Below, in pieces: positions 42,472 through 52,454 of a DNA stretch of 64,000 nt. The DNA is from a bacterium. GTDB taxonomy: Bacteria; Armatimonadota; UBA5829. The DNA lies in contig JAJFUS010000023.1 of assembly GCA_021372295.1 (NCBI GenBank), forward strand, positions 1 through 64,000. The letters are read 5' to 3'. A program made the translations under genes and the position numbers. A model generated the notes under the pieces. The model ran no database searches. It was not told the origin of the DNA and saw nothing but the letters and a program-made list of their open reading frames with translations. Every line of letters starts with the position of its first letter. Positions within the stretch are counted from its first letter, which is position 1.

Positions 42472-45333
42472 TTGAACTCCGAAAAAATTAACGACCTCAG
42501 CAGAAGAATTAACTCGCCCGTGCCGTTCTGGTTCTTGAACGGATATATGGAACCCTGGCACATCGCGCGCGAGCTTGATATGATGCAGCAAAAAGGCATC
42601 GACGAAGTAATTGTGCACCCCAGATACGGCCTACCGACCGAGTATCTCTCCGACGCATGGTTCGACCTGTTCGGCTTGTGCCTGCGCGAGGCAAAACAGC
42701 GCGGAATACGCGTCTGGATATACGACGAGTTGAACTGGCCCAGCGGCACCGCCGGGATGGCTGTGCAGCAGAACCCCGACCTACAGAGCAAATTCCTGCA
42801 CGTTGAAGCAAAACCTCTTGTCGAAATCAATTTAGATACATTCGCGCTCGGCAAATATGTCATCGCGGCAAACGTCGAGGCGGGAGTTGTCACAAAAACT
42901 CGCCTGATGAACGATCTCGCAAGCATCAAGGCTCTGACGGGCAACTGGCAAATATTCAACTGCATTCTCCGCCGCGACCCGTTTTACGTAGACACGCTCT
43001 CGTATGCCGCGGTGGATAAGTTCAAAAGTGTAACCCACGAAGAGTATTTCAAGCGCTTCGGCGACGAGTTCGGCAAAACGATTCGAGCCATATTCACCGA
43101 CGAGCCGTCCATATACTGGGTGAGCGTAGGCTACGACGACTGGAATCTGCCATACACTAACGATTTCTTTGAAACGTTCGAGCAGCGTTTCGGATACTCT
43201 CCTGCACCGATGATCCCATATCTGTTCAGTCCAAGCCGCGAGGGAACCGTCTTTCGCGCCGACTATTGGGATCACGCAGGCTATCTCTTCAACCAGCGCT
43301 ATCACGCCAATCTCGGCAAATGGTGTCGCGAACATGGCGTGATATACACCGGTCACAACAACTGCGAAGAACCTCTGCGCTATCAAATCCGATTCCAAGG
43401 CAATATGTTCGACACCATGCGCTCAGAAGACATCACAGGCGTCGATCATCTCGGCAAACAGACCCTGGGAAACTGGTACAACTCGATTGCCGGGCACAAA
43501 ATATGCTCGTCTCAAGCGCATATATCGGGCAAAGCTCGATGCGCCAGCGAGAGTTTCGCCATGATGGACTGGGACACCACTTACACCAACCTCAAGCGAG
43601 TCACGGACTGGCAGTACGCGCTCGGCATCAACCTGATGATCCCGCACGCGCTGTTTCACACCATATCCGGCACAGCCAAGCGCGAATCGCCGCCCAGCTT
43701 CTTCTATCAGTCGCCGCACTGGGACGACTTCGGCTCGTTTGTCGACTACCTGCGCAACCTGGAGTCGATGCTCTGCGGCGGCAGGCACACGTGCAAAGTC
43801 GCGGTGATGTATCCGCTCAGCGGGCTGTGGTCGAGTTATCAGACCGACCGCAAGACCTCAGACTTCGAGCACATCGACAACTTCCTGAACTCTCTGTGCC
43901 TGGAACTGGTCAAGAATCAGATCGACTTCGATCTGCTCGACTTCAAAGCGCTCTGCGATGCCGAGCTTCGCGACAGCAAGCTGATTCTCGCAGACGAGGA
44001 GTATCAAACGCTAATCGTGCCGTCGTCGCCATATATGCGCGCGAACGAGGCAATCCGACTAAGAGCGATTGCCGCATCTGGAGTGAGCACCACGTTCTTC
44101 CACAAAGTAATGGAGCCTGAGTCCCGTAATGAGCCGAACTCCCTAAACAACGCAACTTTCGTGAAGTCTGAGGAGCTGGTTTCGTTTGTCGAGATACTCA
44201 GGAAACAGCTAGATGACGACATTCAGTTAACAGGCGGCGGCTCGGACGACATAATGGCCTATCGCAGGGAAAAAGACGGCCAAAAGATCACTTTTCTCGT
44301 GAACCGGTCGGAGAAGCACCGTAAAGTCATCGCAATGCTGAAAAATTACCCCAACGCCGCGATATTCGACCAGGAAACCGGCGTATATACGAAACTTGCG
44401 GGAAAGAACGCGGGAACAAGGACTCAGGTCGAGCTGCGCTTTCAACCAAACCAGTCGTATTTCATCGTGAGCAACGCCCCCAACGCAAAAGATTCCAGCA
44501 CTCACAAGAGCGAACCCATCCCGGTGGAAATCAAAGACCTGCGGGTCGACATTCCGTTCAATGTTGCATCCGTTTATCACTTCGGCTATTCAAAGGACGG
44601 TTCAGAGCCGGTCAATATAGACATTCGGACTCAGCCGAGATTCGTCCCGGCCAGTTGGGACGCCAATCCGCCCGATTTCAGTTTATGCTCGGGATGCTAT
44701 GAAGCCAAAATTGATGTAAACTGCGATCCGACCGGCATAAGCATGGTCGTCGACAAAGATTTCCAAGACTGTGAAGTCTATGTAAACGGCACGCGAATCA
44801 CGTTTGAGGACTGCTGCTTCGGCGACGAACATAGTTTCTATCTCACTGACTTCGCGGACATTCGAGCCTCTCTGGACGGCATTCTTCAAAGCGGCACAAA
44901 TAATCTCAATGTAATCTCTCCAACCAAACTCAGCGAGCCCCTAAGACTTGTCGGCAAATTCAAAGTCCATCTGGCTGGAAGCAATATTGCACTTAACCCG
45001 CTCGGCGAAACGAATATGTTCCGGCTGGAAATGGACTACCCGTTCTACTCGGGCACGATCACTTATAAGGCCGAATTCGAGCTTGCGACGACACACCCGC
45101 ACCTGATTTTGAACCTGCACTCCGTTCGCGACGCCGCTACTGTGCGCGTAAACGGCAATCTGGCCGGCAAGAGACTTTGGGAGCCGTACATTCTGGACAT
45201 TGCCGAGTTCGCGCAAGTTGGCGAGAACAAACTGGAGATAGAGGTCAGGAACAACATGGCCAACCTGATTCAGGGCAACCCGCGAGCACTGGGCTTGCAG
45301 CAGATGCCCGTGCTGGACGGGTTCGATCAATAG
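42472..45333 (+). CDS. Intracellular glycoside hydrolase, GH106/alpha-L-rhamnosidase-like
   Basis: This roughly 953-residue protein has no signal peptide. The N-terminal TIM barrel begins 'PFWFLNGYMEPWHIARELDMM' in split form (FWFLNGYM), then 'GIDEVIVHPRYGLPTEYLS', 'VWIYDELNWPSG' and 'AIFTDEPSIYW'. The acidic residues there are candidate catalytic sites. A glutamine-amidotransferase-like middle domain and two beta-sandwich domains ('VRVNGNLAGKRLWEPYILDIAEF') follow. TTG 42472 has GGTGG 6 nt upstream; TTG 42451 is an alternative without a site. A TATAAT at 42428-42433 is a likely -10 box. The stop lies 1 nt before recO, implying co-transcription. Confidence 0.8.
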   Translation: MNSEKINDLSRRINSPVPFWFLNGYMEPWHIARELDMMQQKGIDEVIVHPRYGLPTEYLSDAWFDLFGLCLREAKQRGIRVWIYDELNWPSGTAGMAVQQNPDLQSKFLHVEAKPLVEINLDTFALGKYVIAANVEAGVVTKTRLMNDLASIKALTGNWQIFNCILRRDPFYVDTLSYAAVDKFKSVTHEEYFKRFGDEFGKTIRAIFTDEPSIYWVSVGYDDWNLPYTNDFFETFEQRFGYSPAPMIPYLFSPSREGTVFRADYWDHAGYLFNQRYHANLGKWCREHGVIYTGHNNCEEPLRYQIRFQGNMFDTMRSEDITGVDHLGKQTLGNWYNSIAGHKICSSQAHISGKARCASESFAMMDWDTTYTNLKRVTDWQYALGINLMIPHALFHTISGTAKRESPPSFFYQSPHWDDFGSFVDYLRNLESMLCGGRHTCKVAVMYPLSGLWSSYQTDRKTSDFEHIDNFLNSLCLELVKNQIDFDLLDFKALCDAELRDSKLILADEEYQTLIVPSSPYMRANEAIRLRAIAASGVSTTFFHKVMEPESRNEPNSLNNATFVKSEELVSFVEILRKQLDDDIQLTGGGSDDIMAYRREKDGQKITFLVNRSEKHRKVIAMLKNYPNAAIFDQETGVYTKLAGKNAGTRTQVELRFQPNQSYFIVSNAPNAKDSSTHKSEPIPVEIKDLRVDIPFNVASVYHFGYSKDGSEPVNIDIRTQPRFVPASWDANPPDFSLCSGCYEAKIDVNCDPTGISMVVDKDFQDCEVYVNGTRITFEDCCFGDEHSFYLTDFADIRASLDGILQSGTNNLNVISPTKLSEPLRLVGKFKVHLAGSNIALNPLGETNMFRLEMDYPFYSGTITYKAEFELATTHPHLILNLHSVRDAATVRVNGNLAGKRLWEPYILDIAEFAQVGENKLEIEVRNNMANLIQGNPRALGLQQMPVLDGFDQ

Positions 45334-45334
45334 A

Positions 45335-46099
45335 ATGAGAACATACACCGCCAGCGCAATAGTCCTGCGAAGAATCGACCTCGGCGAAAAGGATCGAATC
45401 CTCACAATATACGCTCGCGAGCAGGGAAAGCTCTCGGCGGTGGCAAAGGGCGCCAGGAGACCGGGCAGCAAACTGGCCGGCGCAAGCGAACCGTTTACAT
45501 ACTCGCGGATGTTTCTGTCCACGGGCCGCGACCTCGATTTGCTCACGCAGGCCGATATCAAAGAGTCTTTTCCAAACGTCAAACAGAGTATGGCGGGAAT
45601 CGCGTATGCGGTCTATATGATGGAGCTTACAAACAGCTTTGTGGACGAGCGTCAGCCCAACCCCGAGCTTTTCGATACACTCCTGAGCGCGATGTATGTA
45701 CTCGAAAGCGGGACAGACCCCGAGATTACTGCGCGTTATTATGAGATGGGGCTGCTGGCGGTGCTCGGTTACGAACCTCACTTCGAGACGTGTTTAAGAT
45801 GCGGCAAGAAAGTTGGACGAAAAAAGGTGGCGTTCAGTCCGGCGCTCGGCGGAATAGTCTGTAATGAGTGCGGAGTGCCACCCAACGACACGATATGGGT
45901 TCCCGGCGCGATTGTATCGTACTTGCGCGCTCTCAAGAACGCCGAGCCGCAAAATCTCAAGGATATGAAATTCCCACAAGGCGCTCTGCGCGATCTGGCC
46001 GCAATGCTCAGGTGGCACATAAGATATCGGCTGGAACACGAATTGAAAAGTGTGGATTTTATAGACGCGGTTGCCCAGTTTGACCCGAATACGCCCTGA
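45335..46099 (+). CDS. recO: DNA repair protein RecO
   Basis: This 254-residue recombination mediator works with RecR to load RecA at gaps. It has an N-terminal OB fold ('TASAIVLRRIDLGEKDRILTIYARE...SAVAKGARRP') and a zinc finger ('CLRCGKK' ... 'CNECG'). One nucleotide separates it from the glycosidase stop codon. Its 3' end overlaps the dipeptide epimerase gene by 41 bp, tail to tail. Confidence 0.95.
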   Translation: MRTYTASAIVLRRIDLGEKDRILTIYAREQGKLSAVAKGARRPGSKLAGASEPFTYSRMFLSTGRDLDLLTQADIKESFPNVKQSMAGIAYAVYMMELTNSFVDERQPNPELFDTLLSAMYVLESGTDPEITARYYEMGLLAVLGYEPHFETCLRCGKKVGRKKVAFSPALGGIVCNECGVPPNDTIWVPGAIVSYLRALKNAEPQNLKDMKFPQGALRDLAAMLRWHIRYRLEHELKSVDFIDAVAQFDPNTP

Positions 46100-47186
46100 A
46101 TGGAAGAAGTGATTCTTCGATTATTTCGCAGCCAAGGCCGGGACGATCCGACACCCTGAGCATAGCCCCTCGTCGCGTCGCACCACCCTTCACAGGCTGC
46201 TCGGCCAGGAGCATATCGGAATCAAGATCGAATACTGAAAACGCATTAGTGCCGCAGCCGATATGACACGCCGCCGACTGCCCAATTTTCGATTCAAGCA
46301 TGCAGCCGAACATCAACTCAAGCCCGGCCGCCCGGCATATAGACTTTATCTCCAAGGCTCCGACCATGCCGGACTTCTGAATCTTCACGTTGACGCCCCT
46401 GGCCGCGCCGTATCGAACAATCTCGATCACATCAGCGGCAGTCTGAGCCGATTCATCGGCAAACACGGGCACGCTAGACCGTTCGGTAACGAAACGCATT
46501 CCCTCCAGATCGACGGCATCCACCGGCTGCTCGTACGCCCGGATCGCAAGACCCCGATCCTGCAGCCCATTAATAAACGCGACTGCCTGCGACGGCGTGA
46601 ATCCCTGGTTGGCGTCGATAATAAACGAACAGCCCGGCACGCCCTCATGGACGGCAATCACGCGTGCAACATCTTCATCTTCATTTTTACCGACCTTGAT
46701 CTTGAACTGCTTGAACCCAATAGCCGCAAGCTCAATCGCTCTCTCGCGAGCATGTTCGGGCTGACAAATCGGTATAGTAACATCGGTCTCAATGCGAAGC
46801 GGAGCGCCGCCAAGGAATGCGTACAATGGAACGCCCAGCGTTTTACAAAAGGCGTCGAAGATAGCCATTTCAATTCCGGCCCTGGCGGATTTCCCGTAAG
46901 GAAGCACCTCGCTCAGCTTTTTCGACGACAGCCTGAACTCGCTGATAGGCGCTCCTTCAAGAGCAGCAGACGCCGTCGCAATATCGTGAAGCACTGTAGC
47001 GATATCCTCACCCGTCACGTATCTGACAGGTGTCGCCTCACCGCAACCCACAACATTGCCCGAAAACAGCTCAACCAGCACTATGGGTGACGACGTTGCG
47101 CGGCGCTGTGACGTCTCGAATGCCTCGCGCAGAGGCAGGTCTATGCAGCGCGCTTCGATTTTGTCTATTCGTTGCGTTTTATTCAA
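46059..47186 (-). CDS. Enolase-superfamily dipeptide epimerase (L-Ala-D/L-Glu epimerase-like)
   Basis: This 375-residue TIM-barrel enzyme of the muconate-lactonising subgroup has the lysine pair 'FKIKVG', the metal ligands D in 'DANQG', E in 'YEQPVD' and D in 'ADES', and the opposite base in 'VKIQKSGMVGA'. Members racemise the second residue of peptidoglycan-derived dipeptides for murein recycling, but specificity varies and cannot be read here. The start is TTG, with GGTGGA upstream, inside the kinase 3' end (8-bp overlap). Confidence 0.9.
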   Translation of the reverse strand: MNKTQRIDKIEARCIDLPLREAFETSQRRATSSPIVLVELFSGNVVGCGEATPVRYVTGEDIATVLHDIATASAALEGAPISEFRLSSKKLSEVLPYGKSARAGIEMAIFDAFCKTLGVPLYAFLGGAPLRIETDVTIPICQPEHARERAIELAAIGFKQFKIKVGKNEDEDVARVIAVHEGVPGCSFIIDANQGFTPSQAVAFINGLQDRGLAIRAYEQPVDAVDLEGMRFVTERSSVPVFADESAQTAADVIEIVRYGAARGVNVKIQKSGMVGALEIKSICRAAGLELMFGCMLESKIGQSAACHIGCGTNAFSVFDLDSDMLLAEQPVKGGATRRGAMLRVSDRPGLGCEIIEESLLPFRAYSGQTGQPRL

Positions 47187-48417
47187 GTTCCACCATACTG
47201 CGGGGCATTATCGGCAGAGTGAGAGAGAATGTCGAGCCTTTGCCCAACACACTTTCTAGGGTTATCTCGCCGCCCAGCCGAGCCGCAAGCCTTCGCGCGA
47301 TAGCAAGCCCCAGACCGCTGCCGGTGTTCTTCGACTCGGCGGCGCGTCCACGGCTGAATTCCTTAAATATCAGGTCGAAATCCTCAGGCGGAATGCCTAT
47401 CCCCGTATCGCTCACCAAAATCGACAACAACTCCCCTTTATCGACAACACTTATGCGCACGCCTCCCTTGTTAGTGAACTTTATCGCGTTAGATAACAGG
47501 TTCACCACCACGTACCCCAGCTTGCGCTCATCCGTTATAAGTTCAGGCAGACCCTCGACAACATCAAGCGACAGTGAAAGATTTTTTTCTTTCACCAACG
47601 GCATCATATTGCTTACGATCTGCTCCAAAAAACCTGACAGATCAACGCTTGACCATTTTATGGGCATACTTCCAGCGTCAAGCCTGCTCAGATCCAACAA
47701 ATCGTTGACCATCCCAAGCAGTTTATGCGAATTGCCGACCACCCTGCCAAGCAGCGCCTTCTGCCGTTCAGACAACGGTTCCTCGGTGTCTTCCAATAAA
47801 AGCTCAGCAAAGCCGATGATCGAGGTCAGAGGTGTACGCAGTTCGTGCGACACACTGCGAAAAAACATATTTCGCTCTTCAATAGACGCTTGAGGGTTGT
47901 CAACGACCCTCAGTTTTTCTTCAAGCATGTTATAGTCTCGAAGTGCAAGTCGAGAAAGGTAGGCGGCAGACATTCTGTCGGAAAACATATCCGCGATCAC
48001 CTTTATGACGGCCGAGCACGGCTGCAGTTCGGACTCGAAAATCTCAGGCGGCGCTTCGACAAAACATCCTTTCAGATATGATTTTTCTTCAAAGTGAAGC
48101 CATATAGGATGCCCGACAACAAATCCCCCACCGGCAAATCTGTTTTGCTGGGGTTCACCTGTCTCAAGTATCTTCTTTGCGGCAGCAAGGACTTCCAGCG
48201 GATACTCTGAAGCGGTATTGCCATAAAGCTCGTCTATATGCCTGGCGCCAGATCTTCCAATAACAAAAATCCCAGCCTCGGCCTTCCCACTCATACGAAC
48301 CGCGCGCACGACTTCCATCACCTGGTTTTCATTCAGCAAATCAGCAATGGTTACGTGTCGAGGATCGTAGAGGCTGCTCTCACAAGCATGATGATCCATC
48401 AAATAGTGTGCCCTCAC
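47179..48417 (-). CDS. Soluble sensor histidine kinase
   Basis: This 412-residue protein has a novel N-terminal sensor domain (about 15-160, with cysteines in 'KGCFVEAPPEI' and 'LQPCSAV'). HisKA ('FRSVSHELRTPLTSIIGFAELL') and HATPase_c ('NLLSNAIKFTN', 'DTGIGIPP', 'GSGLGLAIARRLA') follow. No membrane segment is present, so it senses an internal signal. No response regulator is adjacent, making it an orphan. The GTG start at 48417 is uncertain; ATG six codons later is possible. Confidence 0.93.
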   Translation of the reverse strand: MRAHYLMDHHACESSLYDPRHVTIADLLNENQVMEVVRAVRMSGKAEAGIFVIGRSGARHIDELYGNTASEYPLEVLAAAKKILETGEPQQNRFAGGGFVVGHPIWLHFEEKSYLKGCFVEAPPEIFESELQPCSAVIKVIADMFSDRMSAAYLSRLALRDYNMLEEKLRVVDNPQASIEERNMFFRSVSHELRTPLTSIIGFAELLLEDTEEPLSERQKALLGRVVGNSHKLLGMVNDLLDLSRLDAGSMPIKWSSVDLSGFLEQIVSNMMPLVKEKNLSLSLDVVEGLPELITDERKLGYVVVNLLSNAIKFTNKGGVRISVVDKGELLSILVSDTGIGIPPEDFDLIFKEFSRGRAAESKNTGSGLGLAIARRLAARLGGEITLESVLGKGSTFSLTLPIMPRSMVELE

Positions 48418-48466
48418 ACATTTTACCCGGCTACTGGTTTAAATTGGTCACGACTACATTGTACGC

Positions 48467-49066
48467 CTACTTATCGACAAGGTCAAGGATACCTATGCGC
48501 ATATAACTAACCCCGATTGCCACAATCAGCACGCCCATCACCCGGCTCACAAGCGCCGTCCCGGAATCTCCAATCAGCTTGTGTATAAACCTGCTCGCCA
48601 TAAACACGAGCAGACACACAAACATTGCGATCAAAGCCGCAAGAGTTGTAATCCACACACCATGAATCGCCGCAAAAACGACCGCCGCTGTAATCGCTCC
48701 CGGTCCTGTCAGCATCGGCGAGATCAACGGCACTATGGCGGCGCGATATTCATCCTCATGATCGGAGCTGAGCCTGCCATGCACGACCAAATTAAGCGCG
48801 ATGATTACAAGCAGCAGCCCTCCTCCAATGCGCAGGTCATTAAGTGTCACTCCAAACAATCTCAGAAGCCACGTTCCAGTAAATGTAAACAAGAGCAGTA
48901 GAATAGTCGCTCCACCGACGACCTTAAATGTCAACATTCGCCTTTCGGCATCGTTCAGGTGGGCGCTTACCCCGACTACAATCGGCAATAAAGCAATAGG
49001 ATCGAGTACAATTAGAAGAGCGACTACAAGCGTTCCCAGTTCTCTTACGAATCCAAGGAAGTCCAT
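48467..49066 (-). CDS. MarC family integral membrane protein
   Basis: This 199-residue protein has six membrane segments and the family motifs 'LIVLDPIALLPI' and 'PLISPMLTGPGAIT'. The start is ATG 49066, with AAGGAGCG upstream; an open frame runs further upstream to 49243 but through the repeat-like leader. Function of MarC proteins is not settled, and the name does not imply drug resistance. Confidence 0.93.
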   Translation of the reverse strand: MDFLGFVRELGTLVVALLIVLDPIALLPIVVGVSAHLNDAERRMLTFKVVGGATILLLLFTFTGTWLLRLFGVTLNDLRIGGGLLLVIIALNLVVHGRLSSDHEDEYRAAIVPLISPMLTGPGAITAAVVFAAIHGVWITTLAALIAMFVCLLVFMASRFIHKLIGDSGTALVSRVMGVLIVAIGVSYMRIGILDLVDK

Positions 49067-49085
49067 AATCGCTCCTTCAAAAAAC

Positions 49086-49127
49086 AGCTGAGAGTGGAGA
49101 GGGAGAACCGAGAGTCCAGACTCAGAG
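49086..49127. repeat. Degenerate 7-nt periodic leader upstream of marC-family gene
   Basis: Units AGCTGAG, AGTGGAG, AGGGAGA, ACCGAGA, GTCCAGA and CTCAGAG are weakly alike but echo the arrays before nifJ and groEL2. They sit 20 bp upstream of the start codon. Confidence 0.35.
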
Positions 49128-49151
49128 CGTTCAATCGCAATATCTTGTTTG

Positions 49152-49622
49152 TTAGTAATCGGGTTCCTGGGGCGGCTCCATAATGCCGTCCACTTCGATG
49201 TGACTAACCACATCCGTAACACCTGGAATCCACCACGCCACACACTCCGCTTCGGTTTTTTGCGCGTAAGAAGCGACCCTGCCTCTCAAAGTAACCACAC
49301 CGCCGCAGGCCTCAACGTCAATGGGCTGCGCGTCCACGTCTATATCCCTGATGAGAAATTGTTTCACAGCATGACGCAATTCCTCGTCACTTTTTTGCAC
49401 GTAATTGCGAAGCGTAAGCTGATCTACAATCCGTTCGATACCTGCCGTCGCCTGCAGATTCTCCTGGGCGGCTTTCTTTTCCGCCGCACTGTCCACGATA
49501 CCGGACAGATATACCACACCGTCGTCGACCCGCACACTGATCTCGCTCAGATCGATACGCGAGTCCCTCCTCAATACGACCGTGACAAGTTCTTCCATCT
49601 CCCTATCCCGATGAGTGGCCAT
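49152..49622 (-). CDS. Protein with two BON domains
   Basis: This 156-residue protein has two BON repeats (about 10-70 and 80-150), each with 'VxVDDGVVYLSGxV' or 'VEACGGVVTLRGRV'. No signal peptide is seen, unlike periplasmic OsmY. BON domains are thought to contact membranes or lipids. The 25-nt gap to the MarC leader suggests co-transcription. The ATG at 49622 has a GGAG too close upstream; ATG at codon 9 is an alternative. Confidence 0.85.
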   Translation of the reverse strand: MATHRDREMEELVTVVLRRDSRIDLSEISVRVDDGVVYLSGIVDSAAEKKAAQENLQATAGIERIVDQLTLRNYVQKSDEELRHAVKQFLIRDIDVDAQPIDVEACGGVVTLRGRVASYAQKTEAECVAWWIPGVTDVVSHIEVDGIMEPPQEPDY

Positions 49623-49702
49623 GCTCCATTGCCCCCGTTTCGCGACTGTGATAGTGAAGGGTTACCCGCACTTCCTCCGGCATAAACAATCGGCAGTAAT
49701 GC

Positions 49703-49741
49703 AAAAAATCGGGCGCATGTCGTTAAACATACGCCCGATTT
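49703..49741 (-). terminator. Rho-independent terminator of hppA
   Basis: The stem AAATCGGGCG (49706-49715) with CGCCCGATTT (49732-49741) has an inner ATGT/ACAT pairing. On the minus strand it is followed by TTTTTT. It lies about 50 bp past the hppA stop. Confidence 0.88.
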
Positions 49742-49792
49742 ATAGTCTCAATGCAGAGGCCGGAACCCGACCTCACCTTTCTAAACTCCCGA

Positions 49793-52255
49793 TCAGACAG
49801 CCACAGTCTGCTTTTCATCGTCGGGAGTCGAACTAGGGTTTGATGGGCCACTCGTATCAACATCGAGTGCACCGCGCTTGCTCCAGAGGGTGGCACCTGC
49901 AAGCGCAAGAAGCGCGATAATCATAACAGTCGCGCGGATGGTGTTGGACATCGGCTGAATCACAATCGGGGCCAGCAGAACCGCGACCAGGTTCATAACC
50001 TTGATCATCGGGTTCAGAGCCGGACCGGCAGTGTCCTTGAACGGGTCGCCGACAGTGTCGCCAACAACGGCAGCCTTGTGCTCGGGAGTTCCCTTGCCAC
50101 CAAACATACCGTCTTCGATCTTCTTCTTAGCGTTGTCCCAAAGGCCGCCCGCGTTAGAAAGAAGAACAGCCATCAACTGACCGGAAACAATGGTTCCGGC
50201 CAGGAATCCGCCCAGAGCCGCGGCGCCGTTCATATCGCCGAAGCCAAGGCCGAAACCGACAAGAATCGGAGCGCTCACAGCCAGAACAGCCGGGCTGAGA
50301 AGCTCTTTCTGAGCGGCAGCGGTGGAAATGGCCACGCACTTCTGATAATCAGGCTTGCCTTTATCAGAGCCGCTGCGAGGATCGTAATCCATAATGCCCA
50401 CAATCTCGCGGAACTGTCTGCGAACTTCCTGCACCAGGTCGAACGCTGCGCGGGTAACCGCGTTGATCGCGAACGAGCAGAACAGGAACGGCACCGCGCC
50501 ACCGATCAGCAAACCGATAAATACGTTAGTATAATCGATGCGGATACCAGTATCCAGCAGATTCACGTCCGCCATATACGAGCGGAAGAGAGCGGTCGCG
50601 GCGATAACGGCGGTCGCGATAGCCAGACCCTTGGTAAGAGCTTTGGTGGTGTTGCCGACCGCATCGAGCTTGGCGACGATCTTGTTGGCGTTGGAGTCTT
50701 CGCCCGCATCCTTAAGAGCGCCGGACATCTCGAAGATACCGTTGGCATTATCGGAAATCGGGCCGTAGGTGTCCATCGCGAGCATAAAGCCCGTAGTGGT
50801 AAGCAGTCCCAGACCGGAAAGCGCGATACCATAAGCGGCCATCGCTGCGTTGCCCTTGAAGAGGAGGACGCTTGCGAGGATCGCAAGACAAATCGCGATA
50901 ATACCCCACACGCTCGACTCCAGACCGGAAGCAAAACCGGAAAGGATAATCGTAGCAGGACCGGTCTTTGCGGCCTTGGCGCACTCGACAACCGGTTTGC
51001 CGTCAATGGCGGTAAAGTGCTCAGTCATTTTGTCGATTATGACCGACAGGATGATACCGCTCAAGTTAGCAAGAGCAAATCTCCACCATTCGAAACCCTC
51101 AACAGGAACCTGCTGGTGGAAGACGTAGTAGGAAAGGCCGAAGAAACCGGCTGTTGCCACTATGGACGCAATGATGAAACCCTGGTTGATCGGAACCATT
51201 GGGTTCATGTTCATGTCGTCGGAACCGCGCACACTGTAGATACCGATAATCGACGCCAGCACACCCCAGGCTCTAATAAGCAGCGGGTAGACGACAAGCG
51301 CCAGACCGGCAGCACCGAGGCCAAGGGTTGTGGAAGCGGCAGCGCCGAGAATAATCGCGGCGACAAGCGTAACTTCATAGCTCTCAAAGATGTCGGCAGC
51401 CATACCAGCGCAGTCACCGACGTTGTCACCGACGTTATCGGCGATTGTGGCGGCGTTGCGTGGGTCGTCTTCAGGAATACTCTGCTCGACCTTGCCTACA
51501 AGGTCAGCGCCCACGTCGGCGGCCTTGGTATAGATGCCACCACCAATCCTCATAAAGAGAGCGGCAAGACATCCACCGAAACCGAAACCGATAAGAACTT
51601 TCATCGACTCATTGCCGAAGAGGAAGAAAACCAGACATGCGCCCAGAAGACCGAGGCCGACCGTCGCCATACCGGAAACGCCGCCCGCGCGGAACGCAAC
51701 ATAGAGAGCGTGTTTAAAGCTGGATAGAGCCGCATTGGCAACGCGAACGTTCGCGCGCACAGCCATCATCATACCGATGAGACCGGCTGTATACGAAGCC
51801 AACACACCCAAAATAAACGCGAGGCTGACGCCGATATAGATCGGGATGGCATGGAACACTCGGTCAGTACCGCCGAACCCCTCCACATTCTTGTAAAGGA
51901 ATGCAAGACCAATCGCGATGATGACCACAAATACAGCCATCGTCTTGAACTGCTTCTTGAGGTACGCCATAGCGCCCTCTTCAACAGCCTTGGCCACACC
52001 GACCATTCCTTTGGAACCCGGATCTTCTTTGTTAATGGCCGCGAACCACTTCGCGCCGAACAACAAACCAATAATCGCGCAGACGAACACAGCCAAAACT
52101 GATGTCCACATCATCGGCAGTTCATTGAAGTCCGGGAGCGTAATAGCTTCGCCGGCAAATGCCGCGCTTGGCAGCACAACACTCAGCAATACCATCGCAA
52201 ACATCACGACGAACATCTTGCCGAGCTTGCTGTGAGTCGAAGACTCGCAGTGCAT
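49793..52255 (-). CDS. hppA: Membrane-bound proton-translocating pyrophosphatase, K+-independent type
   Basis: This 820-residue, about 16-helix pump couples pyrophosphate hydrolysis to H+ transport. It carries '[20 protein letters not shown]', '[22 protein letters not shown]' in parts, and '[18 protein letters not shown]'. The K+ determinant reads [10 protein letters not shown]: Lys where K+-dependent enzymes have Ala, with Thr three residues on, both marks of the K+-independent class. The N-terminus adds a signal-like segment. ATG 52255 has AAGGGGG upstream. It lies in a single-gene unit between two terminators. Confidence 0.96.
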   Translation of the reverse strand: MHCESSTHSKLGKMFVVMFAMVLLSVVLPSAAFAGEAITLPDFNELPMMWTSVLAVFVCAIIGLLFGAKWFAAINKEDPGSKGMVGVAKAVEEGAMAYLKKQFKTMAVFVVIIAIGLAFLYKNVEGFGGTDRVFHAIPIYIGVSLAFILGVLASYTAGLIGMMMAVRANVRVANAALSSFKHALYVAFRAGGVSGMATVGLGLLGACLVFFLFGNESMKVLIGFGFGGCLAALFMRIGGGIYTKAADVGADLVGKVEQSIPEDDPRNAATIADNVGDNVGDCAGMAADIFESYEVTLVAAIILGAAASTTLGLGAAGLALVVYPLLIRAWGVLASIIGIYSVRGSDDMNMNPMVPINQGFIIASIVATAGFFGLSYYVFHQQVPVEGFEWWRFALANLSGIILSVIIDKMTEHFTAIDGKPVVECAKAAKTGPATIILSGFASGLESSVWGIIAICLAILASVLLFKGNAAMAAYGIALSGLGLLTTTGFMLAMDTYGPISDNANGIFEMSGALKDAGEDSNANKIVAKLDAVGNTTKALTKGLAIATAVIAATALFRSYMADVNLLDTGIRIDYTNVFIGLLIGGAVPFLFCSFAINAVTRAAFDLVQEVRRQFREIVGIMDYDPRSGSDKGKPDYQKCVAISTAAAQKELLSPAVLAVSAPILVGFGLGFGDMNGAAALGGFLAGTIVSGQLMAVLLSNAGGLWDNAKKKIEDGMFGGKGTPEHKAAVVGDTVGDPFKDTAGPALNPMIKVMNLVAVLLAPIVIQPMSNTIRATVMIIALLALAGATLWSKRGALDVDTSGPSNPSSTPDDEKQTVAV

Positions 52256-52382
52256 GTTTTCATTTCCCCCTTGTAAATAATACTCATAAGACATACAAAA
52301 GGCCGCATCCAGCAGCCTACAAGATTATAAGCCAAGGCCTCTGCCGTGTCAAGAAAGAAAAAGTTCGTCGGTTGGAAAGATC

Positions 52383-52426
52383 AAAAAAAGTGTGAGCGTC
52401 AGTTCAAACTGACGCTCACACTTTTT
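52383..52426. terminator. Bidirectional hairpin terminator between pilT-1 and hppA
   Basis: The 15-bp perfect stem AGTGTGAGCGTCAGT (52389-52403) with its complement (52408-52422) has a TCAA loop, is flanked by an A-run on the left and a T-run on the right, and so can end transcripts on either strand. It follows the pilT-1 stop. Confidence 0.93.
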
Positions 52427-52454
52427 GTATAAGTTTTGGTCTATAATCTTATGC

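Noticed and set aside
50078..51727. 549-codon plus-strand open frame opposite hppA
   Set aside because: Antisense of a membrane-protein gene, giving a hydrophilic, unassignable sequence.
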